Shown: positions 1-11,409 of the stretch, piece by piece
How positions within the stretch are numbered: position 1 is the stretch's first letter
How the letters are laid out: the number at the start of each line of letters is the position of its first letter
Assembly: GCA_949126835.1 (NCBI GenBank)
Contig: OX421494.1
Coordinates: 4,533,201-4,597,200 of the forward strand
DNA: 64,000 nt
Reading direction: 5' to 3'
Origin: Anisus vortex
Taxonomy: Eukaryota; Mollusca; Gastropoda; Planorbidae
Program-made: the position numbers and the translations under genes
The notes under the pieces: model-generated
What the model was told of the DNA's origin: nothing
What the model saw: the letters and a program-made list of their open reading frames with translations, nothing else
Database searches by the model: none

Positions 1-400
1 TAATATTGAACCATATCTTAGATTTACAATGCAGCACAGGGCTTCAAACAACTTACTACAATGACCAGGGTGGGCAGACTTATCGGAATTAGTGAGTCTA
101 AAAATATCTGACAACTGCGCTGCTAAACTAGGCGTTCTCTTGGGCACTACACTACATAGGTCAAGAGTTATAACAGTGTTGATTATTACCAAGTTTAACG
201 TGTTCTTATCTTATCTTATACATTACAGACGCTCCTTCTATAAAGAAGATTATTGCGTCTTACGCTCATCCGTGGTCCGAGTCTAGTCTTGCATTTCGAT
301 TCATGTTTTAAATTTTGTTAAGTTACTTGTTTTCCTGGTTTATTCAAGCAGCCCGTTCCATGCCCGATTGTCACTTTTAGAGCAAAAGAAAAAAAAATAA
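1..400. other. Unassigned AT-rich sequence
   Basis: No convincing gene, tRNA or transposon end is visible. The short open frame at 92-286 has no recognisable domain and is compatible with chance. The stretch ends in a (TA)n run at about 408-420, which is also where similarity to the second paralogous block begins. Confidence 0.5.
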
Positions 401-530
401 GGGGCATATATATATATATACACAAAGTAGACTGAGTGTGGTTGCCGATCCCCATTGGTTAATTTAAAGACACGTGACCTTATTGTCTAATATTTTACTT
501 TTGCAATCTGGTTTCCAGCACGTGTCGTCC

Positions 531-592
531 CTGTTTAAGTTGTTAGCGTATCCGACTGCCATGCGGGTGACCTGGGTTCGATTCCCCCATTG
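531..592 (+). repeat. tRNA-derived SINE head (A1)
   Basis: The segment has the layout of a pol III internal promoter: a weak A-box-like TGTTTAAGTTG followed about 35 bases later by a B-box GGGTTCGATTCCC (573-586), then a T-run. No seven-base acceptor stem can be paired, so this is a SINE head rather than a tRNA gene. The paralogous copy is at about 41367-41425, where the A-box TGTTTAAGTGG is closer to consensus. Confidence 0.55.
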
Positions 593-947
593 ATGGCTTT
601 TTTTTTTTCTTTTTCTTTATTACTTTTATTAAAGATTGTAAAGTATTTCAGGACTTAATGGTGCCCTAAAATGTTTTCAGTAAGCAAAGTCTAATAAATA
701 TATTTTAAACGCATGCGAGAGACGAGTGTTCGACTCTCAGCCAGAGATAGTCCTAAGTTTTTTGTAAATAAAAAGACATGCATAATTTAACCCGATTACA
801 AATTTATTTAAAATAGATTTTCTAACATATTGCCAGAGGGAAAAAAACAGATCTGTATAAGCTATAGATAGACATTTTATAAACCACAATGAACAGAAAA
901 AAGAAAAAAAAGCTAGGGCAGTATTTCTTCAAATATTTCTATTTAAG

Positions 948-3900
948 TCCAGGACGTGAAGCCAGCAAACAGCGAGAAGCGAAGGTTGAGGAGATGTTGT
1001 TCACGCGAAGACTTTGGAATGGAAAATATAGGAGATACTAAAATGTGTTTATTTTGGTCCAGGTCTATGAAAACATTTGCTGACGCCCAAAAAGATTGCG
1101 AAGGTTAGTGTGGTTGATTAAAACAACATGTAGTTATAATCCTATAACTGTTATTTAAATTGTAATAGCTTACAGTGTTATATGCCTATAACAGCTATTT
1201 AAATTGTAATAGCTTAAGGTGTTATAGGCCTATAACTGCCATTGAAATTGTAAAAGCTTACGGTGTTTAGGGCCTATAACTTCTATTTAATTTGTAATAA
1301 CTTACGGAAGTATAATAAGATTATTATTTTAATGATATATTTTAAATAGACACAATTTTTTTTTCTACATAAGATTAGTGATATAGATGTAATCTATTGT
1401 TTCCCTTTAAATAAAAAAAAAATTATAAGTAAGTTATTCAAATGTTTATGGGAGGTATCTATTTATAGAGAAAGTCATTTGCGTAGTTAATTCCTTCACC
1501 CAATTACAATTTTTTTTTAATCAGTAAATGTCTAAGTCAAATTTATTAGACCTATACAAAGTGTAAAAAGTATTAGTTGTCCAATGAGCTTACGTAAACT
1601 CTAGATTCATTAAAAGAAACTTTCAAGTGCTCATCTCTACGTGAATAATGTCAAAGATAGAAGCAAGGCCATTATAGCCATAACATAGGCAATGTTCAGG
1701 AGTTGACATATTGATGGCAGTTTGACTGCTTTTGAATAATACGCTTATATCAAGTTCTTCTTCTATAGACTTTTTCGTTTTGAGGAAACACTGAGCTGCC
1801 TTTTACTTCTTCTCCTTCTGAAGTTGGTCATAACATTGTCATTAGCAAACTATCGAGGCATTTCTCGGGAAGTGGGCTGGATAGATTGACTCAAAAGCTC
1901 GACATCATAGGTTCGACCCACGGTGCAGACAATCAGATATAAAAAAAATCGCCGACTTGGAGAGGGGATGGGCGCCGTCAAGTATGCCAAGGCCACTAAA
2001 AGGAATTAATTGACACTCATTAGCTTTTCCCAACGACATATTAAAGACCAAGTGAAGAGCTTTTTATCGAAATTGAGTTAACATTTGATTTTGATAGTAA
2101 AAAGTGTATATTTAGTATCTGAATGTTAATACAATCATTTATACAAAGTATCAAATATAACTTTTAAGGCATTAGTTTAATATTTGAACTTAAATGTGTG
2201 GTTTTGTTCGGATGAAAAATCCAAATCGCGTAGCCATTTTAGATGTTTAATTTCCAGCAAGATAGAAAAGTGACGTCAAAGAAAGGATTTTGAATAGGAA
2301 AAATGAATATTGTCACGTGTTTCGAATCTATTGCCACGTGATTTGAATCATTTCCCGTTTCTTATTTTGAACAAAATGGTTAAATATAGATTTATTGCAT
2401 CGAGTTTGTTTATTGATTTTCTTTCTCAAACGTCACTTCTGTATGAGGCTATTCCAAATCTCGACTCTTTGAGAATAAGCTCTTCAGTTGGTCTTTAATG
2501 TTAAGTGAGTAAACAAAAATATCGACGCAAAAAACCCTGTACGCCAAAATTAACAAAAAATAAATGAACGAGAGAGACGATTCCAAAAACAATAACAAAC
2601 ACTATTATAACATGCTATACACACATAACGACATGCTATACACACATAACAATATGCTATACACAAATAACAACATGCTATACACATAACAACATGCTAT
2701 ACACACATAAAACATGCTATACACGCATAACAGCATGCTATACACACACATAACAATATGCTATACCCAAATAACAACATGCTATACACAACATAACGAC
2801 ATGCTATACACGCATAAAACATGATATACACACATAACATCATGCTATACACACATAACAACATGCTATACACACATAACATCATGCTATACACACATAA
2901 CAACATGCTATACACACAGAACAACATGCTTAGAGAAGATGGAGAATTTTTTTTAGATATTCCGGTGTGACTTTGCTGTTTATTTCATTTTCTCTTCATA
3001 CAGGGAGACATGCCAGATTGGGCGTTTTTAAGGATCCAGTAATGTTCCGAATTCTCACATATTCAAAGCGTAGACCGGAGGAAGAAATCTGGATAGGTCT
3101 TGATGACAGAATAACTGAGGGCACCTTCGTTTGGCACGATGGCACTGTATTTCAACAACATAATTACACTCAATATTTTATACCAGGTGATGGAAAATAT
3201 AATGTTTAGTGCCTTTAAATGTTTGTGGTTTGGTTAATACAAATGTTAATGAAATAAATGTTTAGTGTCTGGTCTAGATAAAAAGTATAGAACCTGTCAA
3301 TTTAAAAAGTAAAGTCCACTTCGTACCAAACTTTTCATAAGCAGCGGTTACCAGGAGTTTCTGTGGCCAAGGCATACACGGGAATGTATGACCAGCACTA
3401 TGCCCAGCCACCTTAACCACAACTAAAGTCAGGTAAAGCTGGAGAGACTCAGATACACCTTCCAGACCCGGAATAAAAATCCTAGCCTTTACCAGGGTTT
3501 GAACCCAGGACTTATAAGCTAGCAGCATCTATTGCAATACATTGTTACTATGTTAATGATTTTTGTTGTAACTATTAGGCGAATAATTTTGATTATTTTT
3601 TGTTGAAATTACACTTTTCGGTAAATATGGATTTACGAATTTTAATGATTTATTTTTGCTGTAGCTGGGATATAAATTAAAGCAAAGGTTATACAAATTG
3701 GAACGCTTGCTCTATTTTTGGTTATTAATTGTTGTGTTTTCCGTGCGCAGCCAATAACGCTGTTCTTAACGTTGCCAAAAGACTTCCGTTGTATACAACT
3801 TTCGATTTTAATCTCAATTTGAGTTCTTATCTTATAAATTTTTAATTACATTCATACCGAATCACCAAACCGGAAGTCCGTGTGTGTGATTGGATATTCC

Positions 3901-4446
3901 GAAGGTTTCAAAAAGCAGAAACATCAAAACAAGTGGTTCATCTAATTTGAGATAAACGAAAAAAAAAAACAAAAACATCGCAATCGGCAGGCTTAATACA
4001 TAATGAAAATATATTTAATGGATTTAAAGAAGAAATAATTTTTTAAACGGTTGTTTGCTTATAAACTAAGGTTTTTGATAGGCTCAGGATAGGCAAAAGT
4101 GGAGACAGTTGACTGCTGATGTGTCCATTCGCCCCCCCCCCCCCAACGACCACAACGGTCATGGGATTGATGATGATGATTGATATTGAGTATTTGTAAT
4201 AACAAGTCTATATAAATTGTGGTTTTGGTTATTGGGGCCGTGGAATAGTTTTGCTTTTCGTGTTTTTTTGCTATTGTTCCTATTAATGAAAACTTTTTCT
4301 ATGTATCTGTCCACATGTTAACTTACAAAGGCGAACCTAACAATGCTGAGGGTAATGAAGACTGTTGCTATTTTGACAGACAATATTATTTCTTAAATGA
4401 CTTTTATTGTACAAAATTGCTGCATTATGTTTGTGAACTTATTTAG
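948..4446 (+). CDS. Secreted C-type lectin (single CTLD), copy 1, exons 2-4; exon 1 outside the window
   Basis: Three exons can be read: 948-1103, 3004-3186 and 4331-4446 (stop TAG). All junctions are phase 1, acceptors end in AG and donors are GT (GTTAGT after 1103, GTGATG after 3186). Together they encode about 117 residues of a C-type lectin domain. Exon 2 gives KMCLFWSRSM and the first CTLD cysteine (KDC). Exon 3 gives the WIGL core (EIWIGLDD) and W-HDGT. Exon 4 gives EPNN, EDCCYF, LNDFYC and the terminal HYVCEL. EPN is the usual mannose-type calcium-site signature; the WND motif is LND here. The frame is open throughout, so the gene may be functional. The signal-peptide exon is expected upstream of position 1. 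Introns 1104-3003 and 3187-4330 hold repeats only. Ligand preference is inference. Confidence 0.8.
1620..2000 (+). repeat. Intronic repeat with a B-box-like tRNA-derived end (A1)
   Basis: The stretch ends in a tRNA-like segment, with GGATAGATTGACTC followed by a B-box-like AGGTTCGACCC at about 1909-1920. The whole unit is matched at 43320-43745 in A2, so it predates the block duplication. It has no reading frame of interest. Confidence 0.4.
2600..2935. repeat. Minisatellite, about 22-23 bp unit
   Basis: Roughly fifteen imperfect repeats of a unit close to ACATGCTATACACACATAAC lie in intron 2 of lectin copy 1, just upstream of the exon 3 acceptor. The array is absent from the same intron of copy 2. 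The long minus-strand frame across it is a product of the repeat and not a gene. Confidence 0.9.
3290..3530 (-). repeat. tRNA-derived SINE, minus strand
   Basis: Read on the minus strand this begins CAATAGATGCTGCTAGC, has a B-box GGGTTCAAACCC (complement at 3501-3512), then a long tRNA-unrelated body. In A2 only the head survives (about 45783-45842), so most of the SINE was deleted there. A diverged relative is at 57470-57620. It lies in the intron between lectin exons 3 and 4. Confidence 0.65.
4080..4185 (+). repeat. LINE 3' end with (GAT)n tail (A1)
   Basis: A short frame with the flavour of a LINE ORF2 C-terminus (AKVETVDC then CPFAP) runs into AACGACCACAACGGTCATGG and a GATGATGAT tail. 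The A2 copy at 46360-46460 keeps the frame more cleanly (RQKWRKLTAGVSIRSP). It sits about 150 bp before lectin exon 4 in both paralogues, so it is older than the duplication. Confidence 0.55.
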
Positions 4447-4773
4447 AAGTTATATAATATTATATATAAATGTGAACACAAAATAATTTAAACAATATTT
4501 AAAAAAACTTCATGAAATCAACTGGTAGTGTTGTCTCATTTAAATAATCTCGTTTTTTCTATATCAACTTTTCTTAATCTAATTCATTATCTCGAGGTCG
4601 TCTGTTCGCTGTGACTTTGGTAATTTAAGCATTGAGAATAGCCAGATTTATACTTAGAGCCTTGATGTCAATGTAGATAGAAAGTAAAAAAAAAATTTTA
4701 TTAATAATTTATAAATGTCTAATTCAATTTGTATATAACTCTGAGATCGGCATATATACTTTTATCACTACAA

Positions 4774-5812
4774 CATAGGTTCTCAACCTTTTACAATTTT
4801 GTTTCCGCTCAACAATTTTTTTAGCGCCCGACCCCTTCCCCCTTTTGCCCATCTGGACTATAGTTTCCGCAATTTTTTTTAGGCGGACTAGACTTTTTGT
4901 GTGATTAAGTATTTAAATAAACTGAAAAATAAACATATTGTAAGAATTAATAGATAAAAAAATTGCCTTAACAAAAGGTTTAAATTAATCAATGCGAATC
5001 GTTGGCCTGGTGTGTTGATAGAAATTTGTCTATTTTTGTTTCAATTTTGGTTGCAAAAGCCTTAGGTCTAATAATCAGTAATATTTGTTACATTAAAAAA
5101 TAGAACTTGTTCGGCATCACTATTGAATCAAATGTGGAAACATTTTTTTTGTTAAAGCGAGATAATTAGCCCGTTTTATTTGAGCTAATATTTCTTTTTT
5201 TTTTCTTTTATAAAAATAAATGGCTTACAAACTGTAAAAAGTATTTGAAAATTATATAAATATTATATTATATGACTAAAGAATTTATATGTATATTTTC
5301 AAACATTACAATAACTACCCAGTTTGTATGATTACTACTTATCTATACGGCTTAACAATATTTAGATTATATTCCAAAAATGATTTAAAATACAATAAGG
5401 ACAACTCGGTTAAACTGAGATCAAAATATCATTAATATTAGCAGATGTTAAGGTGACAGTGATCGGTCAGCAGGGTTGACAGTCCGGTGAACCAACCACA
5501 AGACCAGCCGGCCGCACACTATATCGAAAAGTCGAAAAGTCACTGCGATTCCTATTTCTTATTAATATAATAATATGTAGGCATACTGTTGGGGGATATT
5601 AGATATTTAGCGGCACTTGCGTTTACATCACATTTCATCCTCCAAAAACTAATCGATTCAAATAGCTGAGGTGTTAAAATATATCAGGTACGTTTGTACC
5701 GCCCACTTGCCTTTCATCGCCCCCCCCCCCATCGCCCCAGGGAATGTCAGCGCCCCCCTTAAGCTTCTCACCGCCCACCGGGGGGCGATATCGCCCCCGT
5801 TGAGAACCTATG
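4774..5812. mobile_element. Non-autonomous hAT-type transposon (hAT-1)
   Basis: The terminal inverted repeats are CATAGGTTCTCAACC on the left and GGTTGAGAACCTATG-type on the right. They are flanked by an 8-bp target duplication, CACTACAA (4766-4773) and CACTATAA (5813-5820). The paralogous block has one intact CACTATAA at 54321-54328, a clean empty site. No transposase frame is present. Internal sequence at about 5064-5400 matches the reverse complement of 6700-7060 in the next element, so the two are related copies in opposite orientation. Confidence 0.9.
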
Positions 5813-6022
5813 CACTATAATGTTTTTTTTTTTTTCTTACTCTCTCTCTCTCTCACTCACTCTTACTGTCTTAATTTCTCTCTCTCTTACACGCACACAA
5901 CAATTACACAACAGTATGCATTGATTTGCTTCAGATTTTCTTAGCTTGCGAATAGCAAGTAAGGATTTTTACATCAAGTCCTTAACCCAGTTGAACTATT
6001 AGAACTGTATTTGTTTTTTTAG

Positions 6023-6153
6023 GCTGAAGCAGTAAACTACCTTGTTGAACACAAACATAACATTCAAGACATGATAACTTTCATTGCTTTCAAGATTCAA
6101 CCCACTTCCCCGACGCCGAAAGTAATGGGAAGAAACCTTAGATGTAAGAAATA
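6023..6153 (+). other. Candidate terminal exon conserved in both blocks (A1 copy)
   Basis: After a pyrimidine-rich tract ending TTTTTTTAG, an open frame of about 43 codons starts AEAVNYLVEHKHN and ends RNLRCKK followed by TAG. The A2 copy at 54529-54662 is open over the same length, with a similar acceptor-like context and only a few replacements. No domain is recognised. It could be the last exon of an unidentified gene or a relic of a repeat; conservation of so short a frame at this divergence is weak evidence. Confidence 0.25.
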
Positions 6154-6287
6154 GAGTTGGCAACGATGCGATGGGTCGGAAGCGTTTTGTATGTCAAGGA
6201 TCGGCAACCGTTTATCACTAGTGTGCCAAAGTAGAATTCCTAATTCATTCAGAGTACCAACAGCCTAAAAGTCATTGTGCTCTAGCA

Positions 6288-7565
6288 CAGGGGTCGGCAA
6301 CCTTTTGCTAACAGTGTGCCAAACTAGGATTTCTAAATCATTCAGAGCGCTAACAGGCTAAAAGTCAACCTGATCTATTATACTTGTTTCTATAAGACAA
6401 GTAGGTAATTTAAATCTGTAGCAAGACCAAGGCCTAAAGCAAAGGAACTCTATAGAGGAAAATCGTTAAAGCGTTTTATAATTAATTTAACAAATAATGT
6501 GTATCATCCTTTTTATTAGCATTTATACCATATAGAAAATTGTATTACCAAACTTTCACATTTAAGGTAACTATTTTGTAAAGGTTATCATTTGGTTGTG
6601 TAGAACCTAGATAACGATCTTTAAACTGATAATATTGATAAAAATATTTGGTTCACAGTTTAACTGAGAAGTTCTTTAATTTGCTTTAAAGCCGATATAG
6701 TTACCTAGAAGAATTAATATTAAGCGGAATTGATACAAAGTAATCATGTAAACTGGGTAGTTAATGTAATGTTTAGAAAATTTGCATATATTATTTTAGT
6801 CAAATAATATTTATATAATTTTTAACTTTTTTTTTACAGTTTGTTCATTATGAAGTTATAAGTTGGAGACGATTAAGTCTTTTATAAAATTAAAATTAAA
6901 AAACATAATATTAGAAATATTGGCGGCAATATAAGTTGTTAATTATCTCCCTTTAATTAAAACAAAAAGTATTACCTTATATTGAATAGTGATGCCAAAC
7001 AAGTTAAGTTTTGTAATATAACAAATATTACTGACTAATTATTACCTATTTCTTTACATAAACTAGCATTGTGGTATTCATTACAAGATTCAATTATTAG
7101 AGGTATAATATTAATTTACGTTAAACAGGTGTGAATAAACATTTCCTGCATTAATTATTTATTTCCTGCATTAAATCATTAAACAAATTGGCACATTTCG
7201 GTGCCTATTTTTTTAAAAGTTTAAAATTCAACTGGCTTTGTTTTAAAATCGCCAAAATCCCTCCATGTAATAAAAAAAAACATCTACATCTAAGAAGGTT
7301 GTAGTAAGATAAAGCCAGTTATGCTTGATTAGATATGAAAGAAATAGCCCAACTATCTTTATCGATAGGTATATTTGCCTAAATATAGGGAAGTACACAT
7401 AGTTAAATGTTTTGAAATTGATTTCACTCAAGATATATATTACCGGAAAATATAGTTGTTGTTTTTTCATCAATAATAAAACACATCTTGAATGTCTCTC
7501 AGATGCCATTGAAAATCGCTCTGTGTGCCAAGTTAGGCAAGCGTACCTTAGATTGTTGACCCCTG
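6288..7565. mobile_element. Non-autonomous hAT-type transposon (hAT-2)
   Basis: Left end CAGGGGTCGGCAACC, right end ending TTGACCCCTG. The 8-bp target duplication is CTCTAGCA (6280-6287) and CTCTAGAA (7566-7573). Block A2 has the uninterrupted target at 54780-54787. There is no transposase frame. The interior is related to hAT-1 in reverse orientation. Confidence 0.9.
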
Positions 7566-8283
7566 CTCTAGAACATACTTTCTTGCAGACGTGCCTTTTC
7601 AGGGTTCTTCCGCGTGCCATTGTAAATTGCTCTGCGTGCAAAGTTTGGCATGCTCGCCGTAGTTTGCCGATCCCTATTGTAGATCCCTTAAAATATCTAC
7701 ATTTAAAGTACAACAACTTTGTTTATAGCAAAGACAAATTAGCTAAAGTTAGAACCTATCTGGTTGTAATTAAAGAGAGATGTTCATTACATTTCCCTTT
7801 AACCAGAAAACCTCTCTATTGATGAGTCAAGGATTCTGTACTACGGCCACCATTAGAGCAAACAGTTTATCCGAGGAAAATCTTTTAGATTTGGTTTTAA
7901 GTTGTGGTTGCTGGCAGACCCACTTGAATATGTTGTGTCTTTTTCAGCCTTATTTGAGTGCTGCTGAGCGGTATGGATTCCTAAGACTAGGTTGTACTAT
8001 TGTGATGGACCTGATCTCTGACTACCTGAGCCTCCTTTCTACTTGTTTTCTTCACCTCACTTCTAATTGCTAATTGAACTTGTTGCAAATTTCATTAGAT
8101 TCACTAGAACTATAAGACAGAAATCGACTGCAGAAGTCCTTACAAAATGCGTCTAGCTTTGGTAAAATGCCTCAAGGATCCTTTGATTTTAAACTGGACA
8201 CAAACCACATTTTGCTTTATACTATGCATTAGCCTTCAATGGAACGAAAATAACCTTTTCAAAATGGTCATCATTATGTATTT
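7566..8283. other. Non-coding stretch shared with A2 (54788-55500)
   Basis: Collinear with 54788-55500. Open frames are short, unlike any known domain, and not consistently preserved between the two copies. I see no gene. Confidence 0.5.
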
Positions 8284-8910
8284 TGTTATGTGTTTAGATT
8301 ATATTTTGTTTCCCTCCTATGTAACTAACTGCACCACTGCCAGGGCCTTAGTCCTGACCTCTAGTTGAGCTCTGCTACTGTTGCGTCAAGAATTGTTGTT
8401 TACTAGAGTGTACCTAGATCATTCTTTCACCCTCTGGAACATGTTAGAAAGAGATGTTGACAATTTTTGTGAGTTATTCTTAGCCTACTTTTATTCCAGA
8501 AATCTCTAACATGTATAGTATAAATATAGGAGATTCGCGTGATAGAAGGGAAGTTTTTACATCGATGTAGTATTCTTGAGTCTTGGTTTAAGCATATTGT
8601 AAGCGCATCAGTGGCAGAGCTGTATTGTATCTTTTATGTACCTGTACGCATTATTACATTGTTGTTTTATTCTGTTGTAAGGATATTCGTGAGTTGATTT
8701 TTCTTTTCTATTTTTCTTTTGATATTAATTTGACTTAGTAAATAAATTGTTTTAAAATTGGTATCGTCTGAAGGGTTGTTTTATTAAATAAATTTTTTAA
8801 ATTTTTATTAATTAAGTTAGCTACAAATAATTAATATTGTTTGTTATTTATTACAACCTCTTTAACGAGACCACTTAATTTAAATTTAATACTACAGGAG
8901 GTCTGTAATA
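8284..8910 (+). repeat. 5' LTR of the outer element
   Basis: Starts TGTTATGTG and ends CTGTAATA. A TATA-like TATAAATATAGG lies at about 8518-8529 and an AATAAA signal at 8741-8746. It matches 20541-21167 over its full length with a few substitutions. Confidence 0.92.
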
Positions 8911-9084
8911 AAATTGGGGGCTCTTCCTACGGATATAAATATTATATAATATTTATTCATAGAAAAGAAATTTTAAAATTTTCTTTTACTTTTCTTTAGA
9001 CGATATCAAGTTTTATACATTGTAAGTGCTGACCAAAAACTTTTCTCTCTTAGTTGATTGTTTAAATTAAGGTTATACATTAAC

Positions 9085-11409
9085 ATGGATTATCAGGCTT
9101 TCATTGCTAATCCATCTTTGCAAGAACTCGACCAATGCAGCAGAAAGGATCTGTTGGCTATTTCTAAACTTTTAGGACTCAAAATCAAATCTAGTGCTGT
9201 AAAACAAGTTATTAGAGATAGTATAGTCCTACATTTTGTAAACGAAGAATTTTTGCCAGAAGAGGCGTTATCCACAATTAGTAGAGAAGGAAACGAAAAC
9301 ACACCCAATGTTGTAGATTTAGAAATACAGCTAAAAATTAAGCAGTTGGAAATTGAAGCACAAAAAGAAGCACACTTAGCACAAAAAGAAATAGAACGGA
9401 TGAGATGTGAGAAAGAAATAGAATTAAAGAAATTAGAAATAAGCTCTAAAACTCCAACAAATCTTCCTACCACCAATCAGAATGTGGACCCAGCTAAATA
9501 CTTAAAACTTATTCCACGTTTTGTGGGAAATGTGGATAATTATTTTGTTCAATTTGAACTTGTTGCAAAAAATTTTGCTATTCCTGAAACGCTGTTACAA
9601 ATTGTTCTGACTGGTAGGGCTGCAGAGGTGTTCTGCTCACTCACTGGGGAACAACAAAGGGACTACCAAGTTGCTAAGCAACTAATTTTGAAATCTTTTG
9701 AATTTGTCCCTGAGGCTTATTGAAAACAGTTCCGTGAACTACGTAAACTGGATGGCCAGACCCATGTTGAGTTCTTACGAGAAAAGCAGAGAAGGCTAGA
9801 TCGCTGGCTGACATCTAAAGAGATTGGTTCTGACTATGCAAAGCTCAAGAACTTGATTCTGATGGAGGAGTTTAAGAATTGTGTCCGGCTGGACGTCCGA
9901 ACACATATGGCAGACCGTGGCGAAGATGATGTGTACAAGGCAGCAGTGTTGGCCGACGACTTCGTCATCTCCCATCAGTTCGCAAAGTCCACAGCCGATG
10001 TTAGGCCGAAGCAGCCGAAACTGCCCGAAGAAACAAACAGCACTTCAATGAAAAACACCCATGACAAGAAGGTGACACAACCAAAAGCCTCATGCATATA
10101 CTGCAAGAAAGAAGGACATAAAGTGGAAGAATGCTATAAATTGAAAAGGAAAAACGAAAAGGCTTCTCCGAAACCTACTTTATGTGCCGTGTCCTATACA
10201 ACAGAACAATTTTTACACACTCAAGCAAATGATACTAAGCCTGCCACACCAAGCTCTACTGACTCTACTACATCGTCAACATACTCATCAAAGAGTTCTA
10301 ATACATCGTCAAGATGTCCTCAATACACATCAAAGTGTTCTACTACATCGTCAAGATGTTCTCCACACTCATCCGAGTGTTCCACTACATCGTCAAGATG
10401 TCCTCAATACACGTCAAAGTGTTCCACTACATCGTCAAGATGTCCTCAATACACGTCAAAGTGTTCTACTACATCATCAAGATGTTCTCATGACTCCAAC
10501 AAGAGTTTTTCAAATACATCATCAAGATGTTCTCACGACTCCAAAGAGAGTTTATCAACTGCATCATCAAGATGTTCTCATGACTCCGAAGCGAGTTTAT
10601 CAACTACATCACCCAGATGTTCACAAGACTACAACACAAGTTTGTCAACTACATCACCAAGATGTTCTCAAGACTCCATCGAGAGTTCTAACAAAGTCCA
10701 GATGTCTACATCAGTCACCCCTGATGTTTTAGAGGAGTTCAAGCCTTTCATTTCGGAAGGATTTATATCACTACCAGGTGATCATACCAGTCTGCGACCT
10801 GTAACAATTTTGAGAGACACAGGTGCCTCGCAATCGCTACTGCTTGAAGGCATTCTTCCCTTATCAAACGCAACTGCAACGGGGAAAAGCATACTCTTAC
10901 GAGGCGTAGAACTAGGTTGCCTAGATGTACCTCTCCATCTCATTGATCTCAAGTCAGATCTTGCTTCTGGACCTGTGGTTGTAGGTGTCCGACCAACATT
11001 ACCATTGGAAGGCATCTCGTTGTTGCTAGGCAATGACTTAGCTGGTGGGAAGGTTATCGCCGAACCCATTGTCACTCATGAACCTCAACTATCTGCACCT
11101 GAAGAAGAAGATGATCCAGAATTATATCCAGCATGTGCGGTAACTAGAGCCATGAGTTCACAAATCTCCAAAGAAAGGAGTACTTCCAAAAATAAATCAA
11201 ACATTGAAGTGGACCTTGAGACCACATTCTTCTCCAAACTCGACGAAGATCCGATATCAATCTCAGAAAAGCCGGTATCAACTCGAGAACAGTTGATCGA
11301 TGAACAGAAAAGGGATCCTGAGTTAGACAACTCCGAGAAAACGCTTTGTCGCCACAAGAAGCTGAAGAAGTACCTATATGTTACTACGTCAAAGATGATG
11401 TACTTCTAA
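9085..11409 (+). pseudogene. gag: gag-protease of the outer element, with in-frame stop and frameshift
   Basis: The likely start is the ATG at 9085 (MDYQAFIANP). The product has an N-terminal helical region with a charged coiled coil (about residues 85-135), a gag core, a CCHC zinc knuckle CIYCKKEGHKVEEC near residue 337, a Ser/Cys-rich repeat region (about 392-535) and a retropepsin-like domain with DTGAS near residue 578. A TGA at 9721-9723 interrupts the frame at codon 213, where the sibling element at 48343-51075 has an arginine, so a CGA-to-TGA change is likely. Around 11340-11346 the frame must shift by -1 to enter integrase; the sibling is continuous there. The gene is homologous along its length to the sibling. 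As it stands the product would be truncated. Confidence 0.85.
10260..10690 (+). repeat. In-frame Ser/Cys-rich tandem repeat inside gag-protease
   Basis: About nine 42-48 bp units encode variants of TTSSRCSHDSxxS. Because the unit length is a multiple of three, a second frame (10184-10732) also stays open as a His/Gln-rich shadow. The array separates the zinc knuckle from the protease. The sibling element at 48343 has no such expansion at that place. Confidence 0.85.

Noticed and set aside
531..592. Possible functional tRNA gene
   Set aside because: A-box and B-box-like words exist, but no acceptor stem pairs and the 3' end runs into a T-run and SINE-like sequence.
2697..2927. Minus-strand frame rich in Tyr, Cys and Met across 2697-2927
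   Set aside because: It is the translation of a 22-23 bp tandem repeat and has no start context or conservation in A2.
10184..10732. 182-codon His/Gln-rich frame inside gag of the outer element
   Set aside because: It overlaps the Ser/Cys-rich repeat in another frame; a repeat unit divisible by three keeps all frames open together.
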